Below are positions 34,606-44,999 of a DNA stretch of 64,000 nucleotides, piece after piece. Location: positions 133,475 to 197,474 of the forward strand of contig NZ_JAQTZS010000005.1 of NCBI RefSeq assembly GCF_028687635.1, in the 5' to 3' direction. Position 1 is the first letter of the stretch. Every line of letters starts with the position of its first letter. Made by a program: the position numbers and the translations under genes. Source of the DNA: Malikia sp. (lineage in GTDB: Bacteria > Pseudomonadota > Gammaproteobacteria > Burkholderiales > Burkholderiaceae_C). The notes under the pieces were generated by a model that was not told the origin of the DNA, made no database searches, and was given only the letters and a program-made list of their open reading frames with translations.

Positions 34606-35433
34606 TTGAAGCTCGAACTGCATGGCGCCTGCGCACGCCATCCGGCGGCGCGCGCCGACTCGGAGCCAGCGCTGCGGAATCTGGACTTGAGAATCGCTGC
34701 TGGCGAGCAGCTGGCCGTGATCGGCCCGTCGGGCGCCGGCAAGACCACGCTGCTGCAATTGCTGGCCTGCGCGCAACCTCCTTCGGCTGGGCAGATACTG
34801 CTCGACGACGTCAACCCCTCGGCCTTGTCACGGCGTGACTTGCAACGACTGCGCGGCCACCTGATCCTGGTACCGCAGCAGCCACCATTGCCGCCGCGCC
34901 AGCGCGTGGTCACGGCCGTGCTGGCCGGCCGGCTGCCAGCAATGAGCCTGCTAGAAAGCCTGCGCTCGCTGCTCCATCCAAGCGACCTGCCTGCGGCACA
35001 GGCGGCACTTGAGCGCTTCGATCTGGCAGACAAGCTGTTCGAGCGCGTCGACAGGCTCTCGGGCGGCGAGCGCCAGCGCGTCGGACTGGCACGCGCCCTG
35101 CTCGCCCCGGCCAGCCTCTGGCTGGTCGACGAACCGCTGTCGGCGCTCGACCCCGCGCGCTCGCGCCAGGCGCTCGCCACGCTGCAGGACTTGGCCCGCT
35201 CGCGCCAGGTCACCTTGGTCGCGACGCTGCACCAAGTCGAGCTGGCCCTGCAGCATTTCCCGCGCATCATCGGGCTGCGCGGCGGCCGGCTGGCCTTCGA
35301 CCTGCCGGCGTCCGAGGTCACGCCCGAGCGGCTGGCCCAGCTCTACGCGCAGCACGAGCAGGAATTGCTTGAGCCCGCTCCGGTGCCGCAGGAAACGCCC
35401 GCTACCACCCGCGTGGCGGTGCCGCGATGCTGA
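34606..35433 (+). CDS. PhnC-like ABC transporter ATP-binding protein
   Basis: 275 residues from a TTG start preceded by GGGGG. Walker A GPSGAGKTT (43-51), Q-loop near ILVPQQPPLP, signature LSGGERQRVGLARAL, Walker B LWLVDEPLSALDP and the switch His in TLHQVELAL are all present. It energises the importer whose binding protein is encoded 17 nt upstream and whose permeases follow; its end overlaps the first permease gene by 7 nt. It is slightly longer than PhnC at the C-terminus (EPAPVPQETPA tail). Confidence 0.85.
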   Translation: MKLELHGACARHPAARADSEPALRNLDLRIAAGEQLAVIGPSGAGKTTLLQLLACAQPPSAGQILLDDVNPSALSRRDLQRLRGHLILVPQQPPLPPRQRVVTAVLAGRLPAMSLLESLRSLLHPSDLPAAQAALERFDLADKLFERVDRLSGGERQRVGLARALLAPASLWLVDEPLSALDPARSRQALATLQDLARSRQVTLVATLHQVELALQHFPRIIGLRGGRLAFDLPASEVTPERLAQLYAQHEQELLEPAPVPQETPATTRVAVPRC

Positions 35434-36239
35434 GCGCTGCACAGGCCGCGACTCATCCCCGGCAGGGCGATCCAGCCTGGCCGGGCCGGGTCGCGTTCCT
35501 GCTGGCGCTGCCCGTGCTGCTGTGGCCGCTGCTGGTCGCGACCGAATTCCGGCCCTGGCTGCTCTGGCAGCCCGAGAGCCTGCAGCTCAGCGGGCGCTTC
35601 CTGGCGGACTTCTGGCCACCAGCACATGGTCCTGAATTTCTGCTGCTGGTCGCGCAGGAAAGCTGGCGCACGGTCGCGATGGCGACGACGGGCGTCTTCC
35701 TCGGCCTGCTGCTGGCCGTGCCGCTGGCGCTGCTGGCCTCAAGCGGCCTGTCCATCTCGGCGCTCTCCGGACGCATGGCGGCGGGTCCGTTCTGGCTGCG
35801 CCAGGGCGTGCGCCTGCTGCTGGCGATTCTGCGCAGCATCCCCGAACTGGTCTGGGCACTGGTGTTCGTGCGCGTGGTCGGACTGGGGCCGACGTCAGGC
35901 GTGCTGGGCAAGGTCTATGCCGAGATCCTGGAAAGTTCGGACGCGCACGCGACCACCACGCTGCTGCGCAACGGCTGCGGCCACTTGCAGGCTTTCTTCT
36001 ATGGTCAACTGCCGGCCAGCGCGTCCGAGCTGCTGAGCTACACGGTCTACCGCTGGGAATGCGCCATCCGCAGCTCGGTGGTGCTCGGCTTCGTCGGTGC
36101 CGGCGGACTGGGACAGCTGCTCGACGGCTCGATGAAGATGTTCAACGGCGGCGAGGTCGCGACCATGCTGCTGGTCTTCATGGGCCTGGTCGCGCTGGCG
36201 GATCGCATCAGTGCCTGGCTGCGTAGCGGACTGGGGTGA
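35427..36239 (+). CDS. PhnE-like ABC transporter permease (first of two)
   Basis: 270 residues with about six hydrophobic segments. It carries the PhnE landmarks RSIPELVWALVFVRVVGLGP and a YRWECAIRSSVVLGFVGAGGLGQ permease loop that couples to the ATPase. It starts inside the end of the ATP-binding gene. Together with the next gene it presumably forms the membrane channel. Confidence 0.85.
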   Translation: MLSAAQAATHPRQGDPAWPGRVAFLLALPVLLWPLLVATEFRPWLLWQPESLQLSGRFLADFWPPAHGPEFLLLVAQESWRTVAMATTGVFLGLLLAVPLALLASSGLSISALSGRMAAGPFWLRQGVRLLLAILRSIPELVWALVFVRVVGLGPTSGVLGKVYAEILESSDAHATTTLLRNGCGHLQAFFYGQLPASASELLSYTVYRWECAIRSSVVLGFVGAGGLGQLLDGSMKMFNGGEVATMLLVFMGLVALADRISAWLRSGLG

Positions 36240-36243
36240 TGGA

Positions 36244-37071
36244 TTGAAAACATCCTTCAAGCAGAACTCCGACATCGCCGTGCCGCCCGAGTGGCGCGCG
36301 GCACGGCTACGCCTGATCGGTTTTTCCGCGCTGGCGCTGGCCTTCCTGCTGGCCTGTTTCCTCACGCTGGACCTGCAGCTCGCGCAGTTCCTGTCACCGC
36401 AGGCGGCGGCAAGCATGGGCGCCTTCGTCGCCGAGTTCTTTCCACCCGAGCGCTCGCCGGTTTTTCTGCGCAAGGTGCTGCTCGCTGGCTGGGAGACGCT
36501 GGCGATGTCGGCGCTCGGCACGCTGCTGGCGGCGCTGTTCGGCCTCGCGCTCGCGCTGCCCGCCGCCAGACTGCACCCCGACGATCGCGCCCACGCCCAA
36601 GCGCCAACCCGGCTGCTGCTCAATGCGCTGCGCTCGGTGCCCGAGCTGGTCTGGGCCGCGCTGCTGCTGATCTCGGCCGGGCTCGGTCCCTTCGCCGGCA
36701 CGCTGGCGCTGTGCCTGCACACGACCGGGGTGCTGGGCCGTCTGTTCGCCGAAGCGCTGGAAAACGCGCCTCCCGGCCCCGCGCAGGCGCTGCGCGTGCA
36801 GGGCGTGGACGAGGACCGGATCCTGCTCTGGGCCACCCTGCCCCAGCTGCTGCCCCAGCTGCTGAGCTACACGCTCTACCGCTGGGAGAACAACATCCGC
36901 GCCGCCGCCGTGCTGGGCGTGGTCGGCGCAGGCGGTCTGGGTCAGATGCTGTCCTTTCACCTCGGACTGTTCCACATGCCCAAGACCGCGACCATCCTGC
37001 TGGCCATGCTGCTAATGGTCGGACTGGTCGATGCCACGAGCTGGCTGGCCAGGCGCTGGCTGACCCGCTGA
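36244..37071 (+). CDS. PhnE-like ABC transporter permease (second)
   Basis: 275 residues from a TTG placed 7 nt after GGGG and 4 nt past the first permease's stop. A GTG at 36211 would give 286 residues and a 29-nt overlap. The same PhnE motifs recur (RSVPELVWAALLLISAGLGP, YRWENNIRAAAVLGVVGAGGLGQ), showing it is a paralogue of its neighbour, so the channel is probably a heterodimer. It ends 22 nt before the end of convergent selU. Confidence 0.85.
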   Translation: MKTSFKQNSDIAVPPEWRAARLRLIGFSALALAFLLACFLTLDLQLAQFLSPQAAASMGAFVAEFFPPERSPVFLRKVLLAGWETLAMSALGTLLAALFGLALALPAARLHPDDRAHAQAPTRLLLNALRSVPELVWAALLLISAGLGPFAGTLALCLHTTGVLGRLFAEALENAPPGPAQALRVQGVDEDRILLWATLPQLLPQLLSYTLYRWENNIRAAAVLGVVGAGGLGQMLSFHLGLFHMPKTATILLAMLLMVGLVDATSWLARRWLTR

Positions 37072-37093
37072 GGCCGGCGGCTTCAGGCCCGGA

Positions 37094-38209
37094 TCAGGCG
37101 GACTGGCGCGCGCGATCCACGCGCTCGCGCAGGAACTCGACCACCGCCGCCTGTTCGCCCGCGAAGACGATGCGCTCGCCCTTGCTCTCGCGCTGGAAGG
37201 CGTACATCGGGTCGTAGTACTCGCGCAGCAGGCCGGCGATCCAGTCGCGGTGGCGCGCCACCTCGCCGCTGGCCTGCTGCTGCGCCAAGGCGTCCTGCAT
37301 GATGGCGTGCAGGCGCTGGTAGCGCTCGCCACCGAGGCGCTTGGTGATGCCGGCCAGGCTTTTCAGCAGCTGCTCGGCATAGCGCTCGAAGCCCTGCTCG
37401 GGTCCGTGCAGCGCATTGTGGTCATCGAGCTGGCTCACGACATAGTCGCGCAGGATGCGTTCGACCCGGTTGTCGAAGCTGTCCTCCAGCCAGACCAGCG
37501 GCGCGGTCTGCATCGCGGCGTGCAGCGGCAGCGGCAGCGAGCAGCTGCCGATCGCGCGGCTCTCGTCCTCGAGCACGAACTGATTGCAGCCGGCGGCGCG
37601 CTTGCCGAGGAAGTCGATCGCGACCTGGTTCTCGAACCCGATATTGGTCGGCTGCGGCGTGCTGCGCTTGCCGAAAGCCGAGCCACGGTGATTGGCCAGG
37701 CCCTCGAGATCGATCGCGTGCTCGAGCTGGGCGATCACGTCGGTCTTGCCAGTGCCGGTCATGCCGCCGACGACGACCAGCTCGCACTCGGCCACCGCCC
37801 GCTCGATCGTCTCGATCAGGAAGGTGCGCATCGCCTTGTAGCCACCGACCACGAGTGGGTAGTCGATGCCCGCCTCGTCGCGCAGCCAGCGCTGCACGGT
37901 CTGCGAGCGCAATCCGCCTCGGAAGCAGTAGAGCACGCCATCGGGGTGCTGGCGCGCGAACTCGGCCCAGGCCGCCATGCGCTGCGCCTTGATCGATCCC
38001 GACACCAGTTGATGCCCGAGCTTGATCGCCGCCTCCTGGCCCTGCTGCTTGTAGCAGGTGCCGACCTTGGCGCGCTCCTCGTTGCTCATCAGCGGCAGGT
38101 TGACCGTGCCGGGGAAGGCGCCTAGCGCGAACTCGACCGGCGCGCGCATGTCCATCATCGGCGCGCCGCGCAGGAACAGCGCGCGGAAATCGGTGACGTT
38201 CTCGGCCAT
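37094..38209 (-). CDS. selU: tRNA 2-selenouridine synthase
   Basis: 371 residues (SelU/MnmH/YbbB). It replaces sulfur by selenium at the wobble 2-thiouridine of tRNAs for Lys, Glu and Gln, using selenophosphate. The N-terminal rhodanese domain has catalytic Cys95 in [10 protein letters not shown]. The C-terminal domain has the P-loop GGMTGTGKT (148-156). The gene overlaps the selD stop by one nt (TGATG), so the two are translationally coupled. Both motifs needed for activity are intact. Confidence 0.96.
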   Translation of the reverse strand: MAENVTDFRALFLRGAPMMDMRAPVEFALGAFPGTVNLPLMSNEERAKVGTCYKQQGQEAAIKLGHQLVSGSIKAQRMAAWAEFARQHPDGVLYCFRGGLRSQTVQRWLRDEAGIDYPLVVGGYKAMRTFLIETIERAVAECELVVVGGMTGTGKTDVIAQLEHAIDLEGLANHRGSAFGKRSTPQPTNIGFENQVAIDFLGKRAAGCNQFVLEDESRAIGSCSLPLPLHAAMQTAPLVWLEDSFDNRVERILRDYVVSQLDDHNALHGPEQGFERYAEQLLKSLAGITKRLGGERYQRLHAIMQDALAQQQASGEVARHRDWIAGLLREYYDPMYAFQRESKGERIVFAGEQAAVVEFLRERVDRARQSA

Positions 38210-39243
38210 CAGATCACCTCGACCGCATGCGCGCCGCGCGGCTCCAGGCTGCCGATCGGCGCCAGGGTCAGACCCAGTTCGGCCGCGACGGCCAGGAACT
38301 CGGCCTCGCCCTCGGGTGCGACCGCCACCAGCAGGCCGCCGCTGGTCTGCGGGTCACACAGCAGCTGCTTCTGCTGTTCGCTGATCGGAGCGATCTGGTC
38401 GCCGTAGCTGTCGAAATTGCGCAAGGTGCCGCCCGGCACGCAGCCCTCGGCCAGGTAATGCTCGACGCCAGACAGGCGCGGCACCGCCGAGTAATCGAGG
38501 CGGGCCGTCAGGCCAGCACCGTCCGCCATCTCGACCAGGTGACCGAGCAGGCCGAAGCCGGTGACATCGGTCATCGCCTTGACCCCGGCCAGCTTGCCGA
38601 AGCGGGCGCCGGGCTGGTTGAGCGTGCACATCCAGTCGCGCGCCAGGCCGACATCCTGCGCTCGCAATTTGGACTTCTTCTCGGCGGTGGTCAGGATGCC
38701 GATGCCCAACGGCTTGCTCAGGTAGAGCTTGCAGCCGGCGGTGCCGGTGTCGTTGCGCTTCATGTGGCGCTTCTCGACGATGCCGGTGACGGCCAGGCCG
38801 AAGATGGGCTCGGGCGCGTCGATCGAGTGGCCACCCGCGAGCGGGATGCCAGCGGCGTCGCAGACCGCGCGACCGCCACGGATAACCTCGCGCGCGACCT
38901 CGGGCGCCAGCACATTGACCGGCCAGCCCAGGATCGCGATCGCCATCAGTGGGTCGCCGCCCATGGCATAGATGTCGCTGATCGCGTTGGTGGCGGCGAT
39001 GCGGCCGAAGTCGAACGGATCATCGACGATCGGCATGAAGAAGTCGGTGGTCGAGACCACGCCGCGCTCCTCGTCGATGGCGTAGACCGCCGCGTCGTCC
39101 CTGGAGGCGTTGCCGACCCACAGCTTCGGGTCGAGATTCTGCGCGCCGCTGCCGGCCAGGATGACCTCCAGCACCTTGGGCGAGATCTTGCAGCCGCAAC
39201 CGGCGCCGTGGCTGTACTGGGTAAGGCGGATGGGCTCGCTCAT
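38209..39243 (-). CDS. selD: selenide, water dikinase (selenophosphate synthetase)
   Basis: 344 residues. It makes selenophosphate from selenide and ATP. The N-terminal loop [11 protein letters not shown] holds Cys16 (equivalent to the catalytic Cys17 of E. coli), Cys18 and Lys19; the active residue is Cys, not selenocysteine. Metal/ATP residues in [16 protein letters not shown] and the AIR-synthase-like core ([29 protein letters not shown]) are intact. With only selU beside it, the visible selenium use is tRNA selenouridine. selA and selB are not in this window. Confidence 0.97.
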   Translation of the reverse strand: MSEPIRLTQYSHGAGCGCKISPKVLEVILAGSGAQNLDPKLWVGNASRDDAAVYAIDEERGVVSTTDFFMPIVDDPFDFGRIAATNAISDIYAMGGDPLMAIAILGWPVNVLAPEVAREVIRGGRAVCDAAGIPLAGGHSIDAPEPIFGLAVTGIVEKRHMKRNDTGTAGCKLYLSKPLGIGILTTAEKKSKLRAQDVGLARDWMCTLNQPGARFGKLAGVKAMTDVTGFGLLGHLVEMADGAGLTARLDYSAVPRLSGVEHYLAEGCVPGGTLRNFDSYGDQIAPISEQQKQLLCDPQTSGGLLVAVAPEGEAEFLAVAAELGLTLAPIGSLEPRGAHAVEVI

Positions 39244-39505
39244 CTTGTGACTCTCTCGGGGGAAACAGAAAACCTTTGAATATAAAGCCTGCGGGCGCGT
39301 GTCGCTCGAAAACGATGCGCGCGCGCTGCTGACCCGGGGCAGATCCTGGCCAGACCCAGAACGAAAACAGATCCCGCACTGATTGGATATTTCTGATGAG
39401 AAACGCGCTTTACGCGGCTCTGTGCAGGGCCTAGACTGCTTTCACACCAATTAAAAATCAGCACGCATGCAGGGGCGACCCGCCTCGCTGCGAGGGAGGG
39501 GAAGC

Positions 39506-40942
39506 ATGAAGGATTTCGGGGCTGGGATGCATGAGGCATTGCTGGCGAGTACCCAGGCCGAGGTCGACTCGGCGCGCGCGCTCGCGCAGATGGGTGCCAG
39601 TGCGGTGGACAAGGCAGCGCAGCTAGCGCGTGCTGCAGTCGACCTGGTGTCAAGCAAGATGGGCGCTGCGGGTATTGTTGCCGGAACGGCCGTGGGAACT
39701 GCCGGTGCTGCGGTGCTCGGTGCCGCTGCCTACGCAACGGTGCAGCGCAACCGGGCGGTGGGGAGCGCCATTCAAGACGCCAGCGATCAGCTGCAAAAGA
39801 CTTTCCTGCCTCAGCGCGCCGCTGGCCAGCCCTGCCTGCCCTGTCTGGACGAGAGCTCTGCGTTGGCACGCCGGCTGCGCATCGAGAAGCGCCAGCGTCT
39901 CATCCTGCATGGCGAGCGCAACCCCGACCCGACCGTGCGCGATGCGGCCCAGCGGCTGAAAGCCGACATGCACGCGGTCGAACTGGCCAGGCTGTCGGAC
40001 AACAGCTACGCGCAATACGACCCGAAGGCGGGACCGAAGCAGAAGAAGCCACCGGAGCCGTGGCAGGCGATGACGAAGCAGCAGGTCAAGGATGCAGGCT
40101 TGAGTCCTAAGCTCCTCGATGATGCCAAGGCGGTGGTCTACAAACTGCCGCCCGATTTCCCCTTCGATCCCAAGACCGTGGTCGCATTTCGGGGCACGAC
40201 TGGCGAGGCAGAGGACATCCTGACTGACCATGACCAAGCACTTGGACTCGAAACCGAGCAATACAAGGCTGCGACCGACCTCGGCAAGCAGTTACACAAG
40301 TTCATGCCCGACGCCGCGGTCACCGGCCACTCGCTCGGCGGTGGCAAGGCGCAGGCCGCTGGCGTAGCGGGTGAGCTCCAGGGCAGCATGTTCAACTCGG
40401 CCGGACTGCACCCGAAGACAGCCGGGATGTTGCCGGAAGAACTTGCAGCCTATGCCGGCCGCTTCCAACAATACCGCACCGAAGGCGAAGGCGGTGGCGA
40501 CCCGCTGACCGGGGTACAGAATTCACTTGCGCTGCAACAGAAGCTCTACGGTGGCGCCCAGGGCCTGCAGAAGCTGGTCCAGGCTAACCAGTGGGCGCTC
40601 AACGAGCTCGGCCTCAAAGACCCGCTGGGTTTGTTGACGGAATCGGTGCAGGGCCTGGCGCGCGGCTTGGCCGAGCGTGTTCTCAAGGTCACGCCGCAGG
40701 AAGCCGCGCGCAATCTGGCCTACAGCGGCGGCCAGTGGTATCTGCCGCCAGCACTCGGTGAAGTACGCGGCATCGCGAGCAAGACCGCGCAGGGCCGCGA
40801 CACGCCGTTCGAGCAGCAGCATGGCATCGGCGGCGTGATTCATGGCCTGGAAACCCGCAAGGCCGGCGACATCAACAAGTTGCTTGCCAGCACCGGACAG
40901 CCCGGCCCCGCAAGCGACTATATCGGGCCGACCCGGGCCTAG
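39506..40942 (+). CDS. lipase-motif protein, possible secreted antibacterial effector
   Basis: 478 residues from an ATG with a strong GGAGGGG site 4-6 nt upstream; an ATG 13 codons earlier lacks one. There is no signal peptide. Residues about 55-80 form a Gly/Ala-rich hydrophobic stretch (GIVAGTAVGTAGAAVLGAAAY), perhaps membrane-active. The core holds an alpha/beta-hydrolase signature: VVAFRGTTGE (oxyanion-side strand typical of class 3 lipases) and VTGHSLGGGKAQAAG with nucleophile Ser. FNSAGLHPKT follows, as in phospholipase A1-like domains. A late His-rich segment (QQHGIGGVIHGLE) could supply the catalytic His. The exported ankyrin protein 10 nt downstream suggests a toxin/immunity pair, as in type VI secretion lipase effectors. 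No secretion gene is nearby; substrate unknown. Confidence 0.6.
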   Translation: MKDFGAGMHEALLASTQAEVDSARALAQMGASAVDKAAQLARAAVDLVSSKMGAAGIVAGTAVGTAGAAVLGAAAYATVQRNRAVGSAIQDASDQLQKTFLPQRAAGQPCLPCLDESSALARRLRIEKRQRLILHGERNPDPTVRDAAQRLKADMHAVELARLSDNSYAQYDPKAGPKQKKPPEPWQAMTKQQVKDAGLSPKLLDDAKAVVYKLPPDFPFDPKTVVAFRGTTGEAEDILTDHDQALGLETEQYKAATDLGKQLHKFMPDAAVTGHSLGGGKAQAAGVAGELQGSMFNSAGLHPKTAGMLPEELAAYAGRFQQYRTEGEGGGDPLTGVQNSLALQQKLYGGAQGLQKLVQANQWALNELGLKDPLGLLTESVQGLARGLAERVLKVTPQEAARNLAYSGGQWYLPPALGEVRGIASKTAQGRDTPFEQQHGIGGVIHGLETRKAGDINKLLASTGQPGPASDYIGPTRA

Positions 40943-40952
40943 CGAGGACATC

Positions 40953-41768
40953 ATGAACTCCATCCACAATCACATCTGCCGAGTCGGCCGCCTTGTGCTG
41001 CTTGCCGCCAGCGGCTGGCTGCTCAACCCCATCACAGGACAAGCCATGATCACGACCGACAAGGTATTCGCCGACCCGCGGGTCGCCCAGCTGGCCAATG
41101 CCGCGCAAGATGGCGACCTCGCGCGTATCCAGCAGCTGATCCAGGCCGGGGCGCCGGTGAAGTTCGTCGGCCAGGAAGGGATGACAGTGACGCAATACGC
41201 GCTGCGCGCGCGTCGCAACGCGCCACAGGTGATGGAATTGCTGCTCAAGGCCGGTGCCGATCCGGTCTCGATGTTGTCGAATGGCAAGACCGTGCCGCAT
41301 TACGCCGTTGCGCGCAACAACGCCGACCCCGAGGTGGTCAAGGTGCTGCTGGCGCACGGCATCAGCCCGAACTGGTTTCCACCCAGCGGCGTCTATCACG
41401 ACCGCTCCATGCTGCAGGCGGCCATCATGGGCAGGAACCTGCCGGTGATCAAGCTACTGGTCGAGCGCGGTGCCGATATCAACTATGTCGACCCATTCTC
41501 GGGTTCGGCATTGCACATGGCATTGGATGGCATCGATTTCTACATTCCGGCCTATTTGGTCGAGGCTGGCATTGATCTCAAGCTGCTCGACAGCACTTCG
41601 CCCGAGATCAAGAACCCGCGCGCGATCAAGCAGACCGCCATTGAGAAGTTCTGCTACTTTGATGGCGGCAAGCGCGGTCACAATCCCCTGCCCGAAATCG
41701 CCGACGGCTGGCGCGTCTTCACCGCAGCACTCGCGAAGCGCGGTGTCACCATGCCCTGCGGTCTGTGA
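40953..41768 (+). CDS. exported ankyrin-repeat protein, possible immunity protein
   Basis: 271 residues; the start has GAGG upstream and lies 10 nt after the lipase stop, so both are on one transcript. A signal peptide covers about 1-31 (LVLLAASGWLLNPITGQA), so the protein is periplasmic. Ankyrin-like repeats run from about 45 to 215: VAQLANAAQDGDLARIQQLI, then units ending ELLLKAGADP, KVLLAHGISP, KLLVERGADI and YLVEAGIDL. Periplasmic ankyrin proteins accompany some secreted lipase effectors, so neutralising the neighbour is a reasonable inference. No enzymatic domain is seen. Confidence 0.65.
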   Translation: MNSIHNHICRVGRLVLLAASGWLLNPITGQAMITTDKVFADPRVAQLANAAQDGDLARIQQLIQAGAPVKFVGQEGMTVTQYALRARRNAPQVMELLLKAGADPVSMLSNGKTVPHYAVARNNADPEVVKVLLAHGISPNWFPPSGVYHDRSMLQAAIMGRNLPVIKLLVERGADINYVDPFSGSALHMALDGIDFYIPAYLVEAGIDLKLLDSTSPEIKNPRAIKQTAIEKFCYFDGGKRGHNPLPEIADGWRVFTAALAKRGVTMPCGL

Positions 41769-41777
41769 CCAAGGGCA

Positions 41778-44700
41778 TCACACCCAGGCTTCCCCCAGCG
41801 TCTCCACCTGCTGCAGCACCAGCTCCACCGCCTCCTCGGCCTGGTCGGGCGGGTACTTGTACTTGCGCAGCACCCGCTTGACCATCAGGCGCAAGGTGGC
41901 GCGCACGCTCTCGCGCTGGGCCCAATCCACGCTGATGTTCTTCTTCAGGTTCTCGGTCAGCTCGTGGGCGATCTTCTTGAGCGTCTCGTCGGTCAGTTCC
42001 TTGACTGCAGATTCGTTGTTGGCCAGCGCGTCATAGAACTTGACCTCGTCGTCGCTCAGGCCAAGTTGCTCGCCCCGGCTGGCAGCGGCCTTGAACTTCT
42101 TGGCCATTTCGACCAGCTCTTCCATCACCTGCGCGGTCTCGATGCTGCGGTTCTGGTAGCGGGTGATGACGCTGGAGAGCAGGTCGCTGAACTTCTTCTG
42201 CTGCACGACGTTGGTGGCGAACTTGGCCTTGATCTCGCCTTCCAGCAGGCGCTCCAGCAGCTCGACCGCCAGGTTCTTCTCGGGCAGGTTCTTGACCTGG
42301 GCCAGGAACTCCTCGTCGAGCAGTCCGATGTTGGGTTTCTCCAGGCCCACGGCGTCGAAGATGTCCACCACCGACTCGCTGACCACCGCCTGGTTGATGA
42401 TCTGGCGGATGGCGAGGTCGCACTGCTCATCGGTCTTCTTCTGCTGGCTGATGTCGCGCTTGGTCAGGATGACCTTGACCGCCTGCAGGAAGGCCACCTC
42501 GTCGCGCACCGCCTTGGCTTCGTCCAGCGTGCAGCACAGGCTGAACGCCTTGCTCATGGCCAGCGCCACGTCGGCGAAGCGCTTCTTGCCGTCGCGGACC
42601 GAGTTGCCGCTCTTGTCCTTGGTTTCTGACTTCAGGCCCAGCACATGGTTGGCTGCACCCGCCAGCGTCTTGTGGCCACCGGTCTTGAAGCCGCTGTAAT
42701 CGAAGCCGTGCAGCATGGCCTGCAGCACGTCGAGCTTCTCCAGCAGCACGGACAAGGCTTCATGGGCGTCCACCGTCGGGCGGCCCCGGCCCTTGCTGGC
42801 GGTGTATTCCTTCATCGCGGCTTTGAGCTCATTGCCGATGCCGATGTAGTCCACCACCAGGCCGCCCTGCTTGTCCTTGAAGACCCGGTTGACGCGCGCG
42901 ATGGCCTGCATCAGGTTGTGGCCCTTCATCGGCTTGTCCACGTACATGGTGTGGACGCAGGGGGCGTCGAAGCCGGTCAGCCACATGTCGCGCACGATGA
43001 CCAGGCGCAGCGGGTCGGCCGGGTCCTTGAAGCGCTTCTCCAGCCGCTTCTTGATCTGGCTGCCGTAGATGTGCGGGCGCAGCAGCGCCTTGTCGCTCGC
43101 GCTGCCGGTCATGATGATCTTGATCGCGCCCAGCTCGGGGTCGTCGCTGTGCCATTCAGGTTTGAGCTTGACGATCTCGTTGTAGAGGTGCACGCAGATG
43201 TCACGGCTCATGGTCACGACCATGGCCTTGCCGTCCTGGGCCTGGTTGCGCTGCTCGAAATGGGCCACCAGGTCGGCCGCGACGCTGGCCACGCGCGGCT
43301 CGGCGCCGACCACCTTCTCCAGCGCAGCCCAGCGGCTCTTGAGCCGGGCCTGGGTGCCTTCCTCCTCGTCCTCGGCCAGTTCATCGACCTCGTCGTCGAT
43401 CAGCGACAGGTCTTCCTGTTTCAGCTTGAGCTTGGCGAGACGGCTCTCGTAGTAGATCGCGACCGTGGCGCCATCCTCGCGGGCCTGCTGCATGTCGTAG
43501 ACATGGATGTAGTCGCCGAACACGGCGCGGGTGTCGCGGTCGGTGCTGGACACTGGCGTGCCGGTGAAGGCGACAAAGGTGGCGTTCGGCAACGCGTCGC
43601 GCAGATGCTGGGCATAGCCCGCCTGGTAGCGGGTCTTGTACTCGGGCGGGGCGAATTCGGCGCTGGCGGCTGCATGGGCGTTGTCGCCGTCGCTGCTGGT
43701 CAGGGCACCGAAGCTGGCGGCCGAAACCTTGTGCGTCCTGAGCTTGGCCTGGAAACCGTACTGGGTACGGTGTGCCTCGTCGGCCACCACGACGATGTTG
43801 TGCCGCTCGGACAGCACCGGGAACAGGTCCTCGTCCTCGCCCGGCATGAACTTCTGGATGGTGGCGAAGATGATGCCGCCCGAGGGCCGCTGGCCCAGCA
43901 GTCGGCGCAGCTCCTGCCGGGTGGTCGCCTGCACCGGCGTCTCGCGCAGCAGGTCGGCGCCCAAGCTGAAGACCCCGAACAATTGGCCGTCGAGGTCGTT
44001 GCGGTCGGTGATGACGACGATGGTCGGGTTGGCCATCGCAGGTTCCTGCATCACGCGCGCGGCGAAGCAGGTCATGGTGATGCTCTTGCCGCTGCCCTGG
44101 GTGTGCCAGACCACGCCGCCCTTGCCGCGCAGGCTGACGGCACTGTCCGGGCGGGATGCGGTCACCACATGCTCGATGGCGGCGCGCACCGCATGGAACT
44201 GGTGGTAGCCAGCGATCTTCTTGACCAGCTGGCCGTCGTCCTCGAACAGCACGAAGTAGCGCAGGTAGTCGAGCAGATAGCGCGGTGCCAGCGCGCCGCG
44301 CACCAGGGTTTCGAGCTCGTTGAACTGGCCCAGCGGGTCGAGGTTGACGCCGTCGATGGTGCGCCACTGCTGGAAGCGCTCGGCGTTGGCCGACAGCGAG
44401 CCCAGCCGCGCGTCGCTGCCGTCCGAGATCACCAGCACTTCGTTGTACTGGAACACATCGGGGATCTGCGCCTTGTAGGTCTGGAGCTGGTCGTACGCCT
44501 TCCAGATGTCGGCCGCTTCGTCGGCGGGGTTCTTGAGCTCGATCAGCACCAGCGGCAGGCCGTTGACGAACAGGATGATGTCGGGCCGGCGCGTGTGGTG
44601 CGCGCCCTTGATGGAAAACTGGTTGACGGCCCAGTATTCGTTGCGCGATGCGTCCGACCAGTCGAGCAGGCGCACGAAGTCGCCCACCGTCTCGCCGTCG

Positions 44701-44999
44701 CGCTGGTACTGCACCGGCACGCCGCCGACCAGCAGCTTGTGGAAGGCGCGGTTGGCCGATAGCAGCGACGGGATGCCCAGGTCGAGCACCTGACGCAGGG
44801 CGTCCTCGCGGGCGGCGGTGGGCACCTGGGGGTTCAGGCGCGCGATGGCCTCGCGCAGGCGGCCGGTCAGCACCACCTCGCGGTAGTTGGCGCGCTGCGG
44901 GTTGGGGCCGTCGTGGGCGATGTCGTAGCCGCTGTGGACCGCATAGCCCAGCTCGGACAGCCAGCCCAGGGTTTCCTGTTCGAGTTGGTCTTCGGTCAT
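41778..44999 (-). CDS. hsdR: type I restriction enzyme R subunit
   Basis: 1073 residues. ATP-driven translocase and nuclease subunit. The N-terminal nuclease domain has the PD-(D/E)xK motif in [19 protein letters not shown] (about 138-156). The SF2 motor has Walker A QGSGKS near 303, DEAH in [12 protein letters not shown] near 408, TGTPV in [14 protein letters not shown], and later motifs around [13 protein letters not shown] and [13 protein letters not shown]. The C-terminal helical domain binds the methylase. The start ATG overlaps the DUF4276 stop by 4 nt, so it is the last gene of the operon. It ends 9 nt from the convergent ankyrin gene. It appears intact. Confidence 0.95.
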   Translation of the reverse strand: MTEDQLEQETLGWLSELGYAVHSGYDIAHDGPNPQRANYREVVLTGRLREAIARLNPQVPTAAREDALRQVLDLGIPSLLSANRAFHKLLVGGVPVQYQRDGETVGDFVRLLDWSDASRNEYWAVNQFSIKGAHHTRRPDIILFVNGLPLVLIELKNPADEAADIWKAYDQLQTYKAQIPDVFQYNEVLVISDGSDARLGSLSANAERFQQWRTIDGVNLDPLGQFNELETLVRGALAPRYLLDYLRYFVLFEDDGQLVKKIAGYHQFHAVRAAIEHVVTASRPDSAVSLRGKGGVVWHTQGSGKSITMTCFAARVMQEPAMANPTIVVITDRNDLDGQLFGVFSLGADLLRETPVQATTRQELRRLLGQRPSGGIIFATIQKFMPGEDEDLFPVLSERHNIVVVADEAHRTQYGFQAKLRTHKVSAASFGALTSSDGDNAHAAASAEFAPPEYKTRYQAGYAQHLRDALPNATFVAFTGTPVSSTDRDTRAVFGDYIHVYDMQQAREDGATVAIYYESRLAKLKLKQEDLSLIDDEVDELAEDEEEGTQARLKSRWAALEKVVGAEPRVASVAADLVAHFEQRNQAQDGKAMVVTMSRDICVHLYNEIVKLKPEWHSDDPELGAIKIIMTGSASDKALLRPHIYGSQIKKRLEKRFKDPADPLRLVIVRDMWLTGFDAPCVHTMYVDKPMKGHNLMQAIARVNRVFKDKQGGLVVDYIGIGNELKAAMKEYTASKGRGRPTVDAHEALSVLLEKLDVLQAMLHGFDYSGFKTGGHKTLAGAANHVLGLKSETKDKSGNSVRDGKKRFADVALAMSKAFSLCCTLDEAKAVRDEVAFLQAVKVILTKRDISQQKKTDEQCDLAIRQIINQAVVSESVVDIFDAVGLEKPNIGLLDEEFLAQVKNLPEKNLAVELLERLLEGEIKAKFATNVVQQKKFSDLLSSVITRYQNRSIETAQVMEELVEMAKKFKAAASRGEQLGLSDDEVKFYDALANNESAVKELTDETLKKIAHELTENLKKNISVDWAQRESVRATLRLMVKRVLRKYKYPPDQAEEAVELVLQQVETLGEAWV

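Noticed and set aside
33719..37071. Phosphonate uptake operon
   Set aside because: The protein family fits, but no phosphonate-degrading gene is nearby and both selenium genes adjoin, so a phosphonate role is less likely; it is kept as an alternative only.
38209..39243. Possible selenocysteine codon in selD
   Set aside because: The catalytic position is encoded as Cys in HGAGCGCK and no in-frame TGA interrupts the gene.
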